From: Palleronia marisminoris | Lineage (GTDB): Bacteria > Pseudomonadota > Alphaproteobacteria > Rhodobacterales > Rhodobacteraceae | NCBI RefSeq assembly: GCF_900172315.1 | Contig: NZ_FWFV01000001.1 | Coordinates: 310,001-374,000 of the forward strand | Reading direction: 5' to 3' | Length of the DNA: 64,000 nucleotides | In this document: one piece after another, positions 62,983-64,000 of the stretch | How the letters are laid out: every line of letters begins with the position of its first letter | Numbering within the stretch: position 1 is the stretch's first letter | Program-made: the position numbers and the translations under genes | The notes under the pieces: model-generated | Told to the model about the DNA's origin: nothing | Seen by the model: only the letters and a program-made list of their open reading frames with translations | The model's database searches: none

Positions 62983-63762
62983 ATGACCCGCCCCCTCGTC
63001 GGCATCATCGGCAATCACCACCTCATCAACGACGCCTACGAGATTCACGGCGGCGGCAAGATGAATTCCGAGGCGATCGCCCATGTGACCGGCGCACTCC
63101 CCCTCATCGTTCCCGGCGATCCCGACATCGTCGACATCGAAGAGATGATGGAGGTCTGCGACGGCTTCCTCTTCACCGGCGGCCGCCCGAACGTCCACCC
63201 CGAGGAGTACGGCCACGAAGAGACCGTCGCCCACGGCGCCTTCGACCGCCCCCGCGATCGCGTGGCCCTGCCCCTGATCCGCGCGCTGACCGAGCGCGGG
63301 CAGCCCTACCTCGGCATCTGCCGCGGCTACCAAGAGGTCGCGGTGGCCTTCGGGTCGACCCTCCACCCCGAGATACGCGAACTCCCGGGACGGATGAATC
63401 ACCGGATGCCCCCGGACGGGACGATAGAGGAGAAGTTTGCCCTCCGTCACGAGGTCACCTTCACCGAGGGCGGCCCGTTCCATCGGCTGATGGGGGCGCA
63501 GACGGTGATGACCAACACCCTGCACGGCCAGGGCGTGATCGAACCCGGCCCCCGCTTCGTGATCGACGGACGCGCTCCGGACGGCACGCCCGAGGCCTCC
63601 TACATCCAGGGCGCTCGCGGCTTCACGATGTCGGTGCAGTGGCACCCCGAATACAACGCGACGCAGGACGAGGTCTCGCGCAGGCTGTTCGGCGCGTTCG
63701 GCGATGCCCTGCGCGCCTGGCGGGACGAGCGCCTTCGCGTACCCACCCGCGCGATCGCCTGA
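62983..63762 (+). CDS. Class I amidotransferase-like peptidase C26 (gamma-glutamyl-GABA hydrolase type)
   Basis: A 259-residue protein of the peptidase C26 family, to which PuuD (gamma-glutamyl-GABA hydrolase) belongs. The nucleophile elbow is LGICRGYQE with the catalytic Cys; the His/Glu pair is in SVQWHPEYN. GDPDIVDIEEMMEVCDGFLFTGG resembles the family core. The substrate is a gamma-glutamyl compound by family only. It stands alone and converges on the final partial gene. Confidence 0.88.
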   Translation: MTRPLVGIIGNHHLINDAYEIHGGGKMNSEAIAHVTGALPLIVPGDPDIVDIEEMMEVCDGFLFTGGRPNVHPEEYGHEETVAHGAFDRPRDRVALPLIRALTERGQPYLGICRGYQEVAVAFGSTLHPEIRELPGRMNHRMPPDGTIEEKFALRHEVTFTEGGPFHRLMGAQTVMTNTLHGQGVIEPGPRFVIDGRAPDGTPEASYIQGARGFTMSVQWHPEYNATQDEVSRRLFGAFGDALRAWRDERLRVPTRAIA

Positions 63763-63778
63763 CCCGAGGCGGGGTCAG
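63759..63778. terminator. Hairpin built from the two convergent stop codons
   Basis: CTGACCC (63759-63765) and GGGTCAG (63772-63778) form a perfect 7-bp stem with a six-base loop. The TGA of the plus-strand gene and the TCA (minus-strand TGA) both lie inside the arms, so one structure ends both genes. Confidence 0.5.
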
Positions 63779-64000
63779 ATCCCCGGCGGGGCGATCAGTT
63801 CGCCCGCGCGATCAAGGGCATAGACCCGGCGCTCGGGCGTTTCCGGCAGACCGCACGCGACGATCAGCCAGACTTGGCCCTCGCCCGGTCGGGCGGCGCA
63901 ATTGCGCGTTTCGGTGCCCGGCACTTCAGAGACGTAGATCGCCGCCGCACGCGCAAGTGCATCGCCTTCTTCCGGCCGAGCGGCGCCCAGCCGATAGCCC
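63775..64000 (-). CDS. Unknown protein, N-terminus beyond the window
   Basis: The minus-strand frame from 63999 is open to a TGA at 63775 and gives the last 74 residues of a protein. The sequence is ordinary in composition: RAAAIYVSEVPGTETRNC, then GQVWLIVACGLPE and ERRVYALDRAGELIAPPG. The alternation of strand-like segments suggests a small beta-rich protein or domain, and two cysteines are present. Its start lies outside, so it cannot be typed further. It is likely real because the frame stays open with normal codon use and ends in the shared hairpin. Confidence 0.65.
   Translation of the reverse strand, partial: GYRLGAARPEEGDALARAAAIYVSEVPGTETRNCAARPGEGQVWLIVACGLPETPERRVYALDRAGELIAPPGI

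Noticed and set aside
1-64000. CRISPR arrays, insertion sequences, prophage or integrase genes
   Set aside because: No regularly spaced repeats, transposase or integrase motifs, or tRNA-linked duplicated ends were seen.

Overview
The window is a 64 kb piece of a high-GC alphaproteobacterial chromosome, most likely a member of the Rhodobacteraceae/Roseobacter group. The evidence is gene content and protein style: a RpoH-type sigma factor with the QKKLFFNLR box, a dnaG-rpoD pair, an nrdR/rib/nusB riboflavin block, pntA-pntB, a GlcG-like gene directly after malate synthase G, KpsC/KpsS capsule transferases, an arginyl/leucyl-transferase of the Bpt type, and a tRNA-His with A at the discriminator position. 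Nothing looks plasmid- or phage-like: I see no transposase, integrase, CRISPR array or rRNA. The window opens inside an ATP-dependent DNA ligase gene and closes inside an unnamed reverse-strand gene.

Layout. 1-5.4 kb: DNA ligase (5' end missing), TIM-barrel amidohydrolase, oligoendopeptidase F, then a reverse-strand Gfo/Idh/MocA oxidoreductase. 5.4-8.7 kb: rpoH and rluD on the minus strand, small genes and tRNA-His. 8.65-9.0 kb: the longest gene-free stretch, with nested complementary arms like a rod-shaped structured RNA. 9.0-11.2 kb: an uncharacterised membrane protein translationally coupled to a ClpP-fold periplasmic protein. 11.2-20.2 kb: the minus-strand set nrdR-ribD ... ribE-ribB-ribH-nusB, split by a plus-strand capsule cassette (kpsS, a Wza-like lipoprotein, kpsC). 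20.4-24 kb: a short-chain dehydrogenase, a GH13 alpha-glucosidase, a YjbQ protein, a tiny repeat-bearing protein and a HlyU-like protein.

24-28.6 kb: rpoD, dnaG and a small lipoprotein, all minus strand. 28.7-33.3 kb: a fasciclin-domain secreted protein, three Tad/TadE-type envelope proteins, a membrane protein and a lipoprotein. 33.3-42.2 kb (plus strand): hom, glpX, pyrE, dnaB, alr, a membrane coiled-coil protein, radA and a CvpA-family gene. 42.2-50.1 kb (mostly minus): an EamA exporter, a LysE/ArgO exporter, a zinc-finger protein, YebC, a lipoprotein, an SLC13/TrkA-C transporter, a small glnE-coupled gene and glnE. 50.2-53.5 kb (plus): a YbaK protein, DUF2852, RDD, Bpt and AEC genes. 53.5-59.8 kb (minus): pntB, pntA, a small membrane methyltransferase and pepN. 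59.9-64 kb: a small membrane protein, glcB, a GlcG-like gene, a class I amidotransferase-like peptidase and the final partial gene.

Functionally this is mostly housekeeping: vitamin B2 synthesis, replication and sigma factors, amino-acid and pyrimidine synthesis, nitrogen regulation and NADPH supply. Genes are packed tightly. Many same-strand neighbours overlap by ATGA, GTGA or TGATG junctions. Two convergent pairs share a CTAG as both stop codons, and one divergent pair shares a CATG as both start codons. The least explained parts are the 8.65-11 kb region, the palindrome-rich rpoH leader, the triple GANTC cluster in front of rpoD, and a possible leaderless dnaG transcript.
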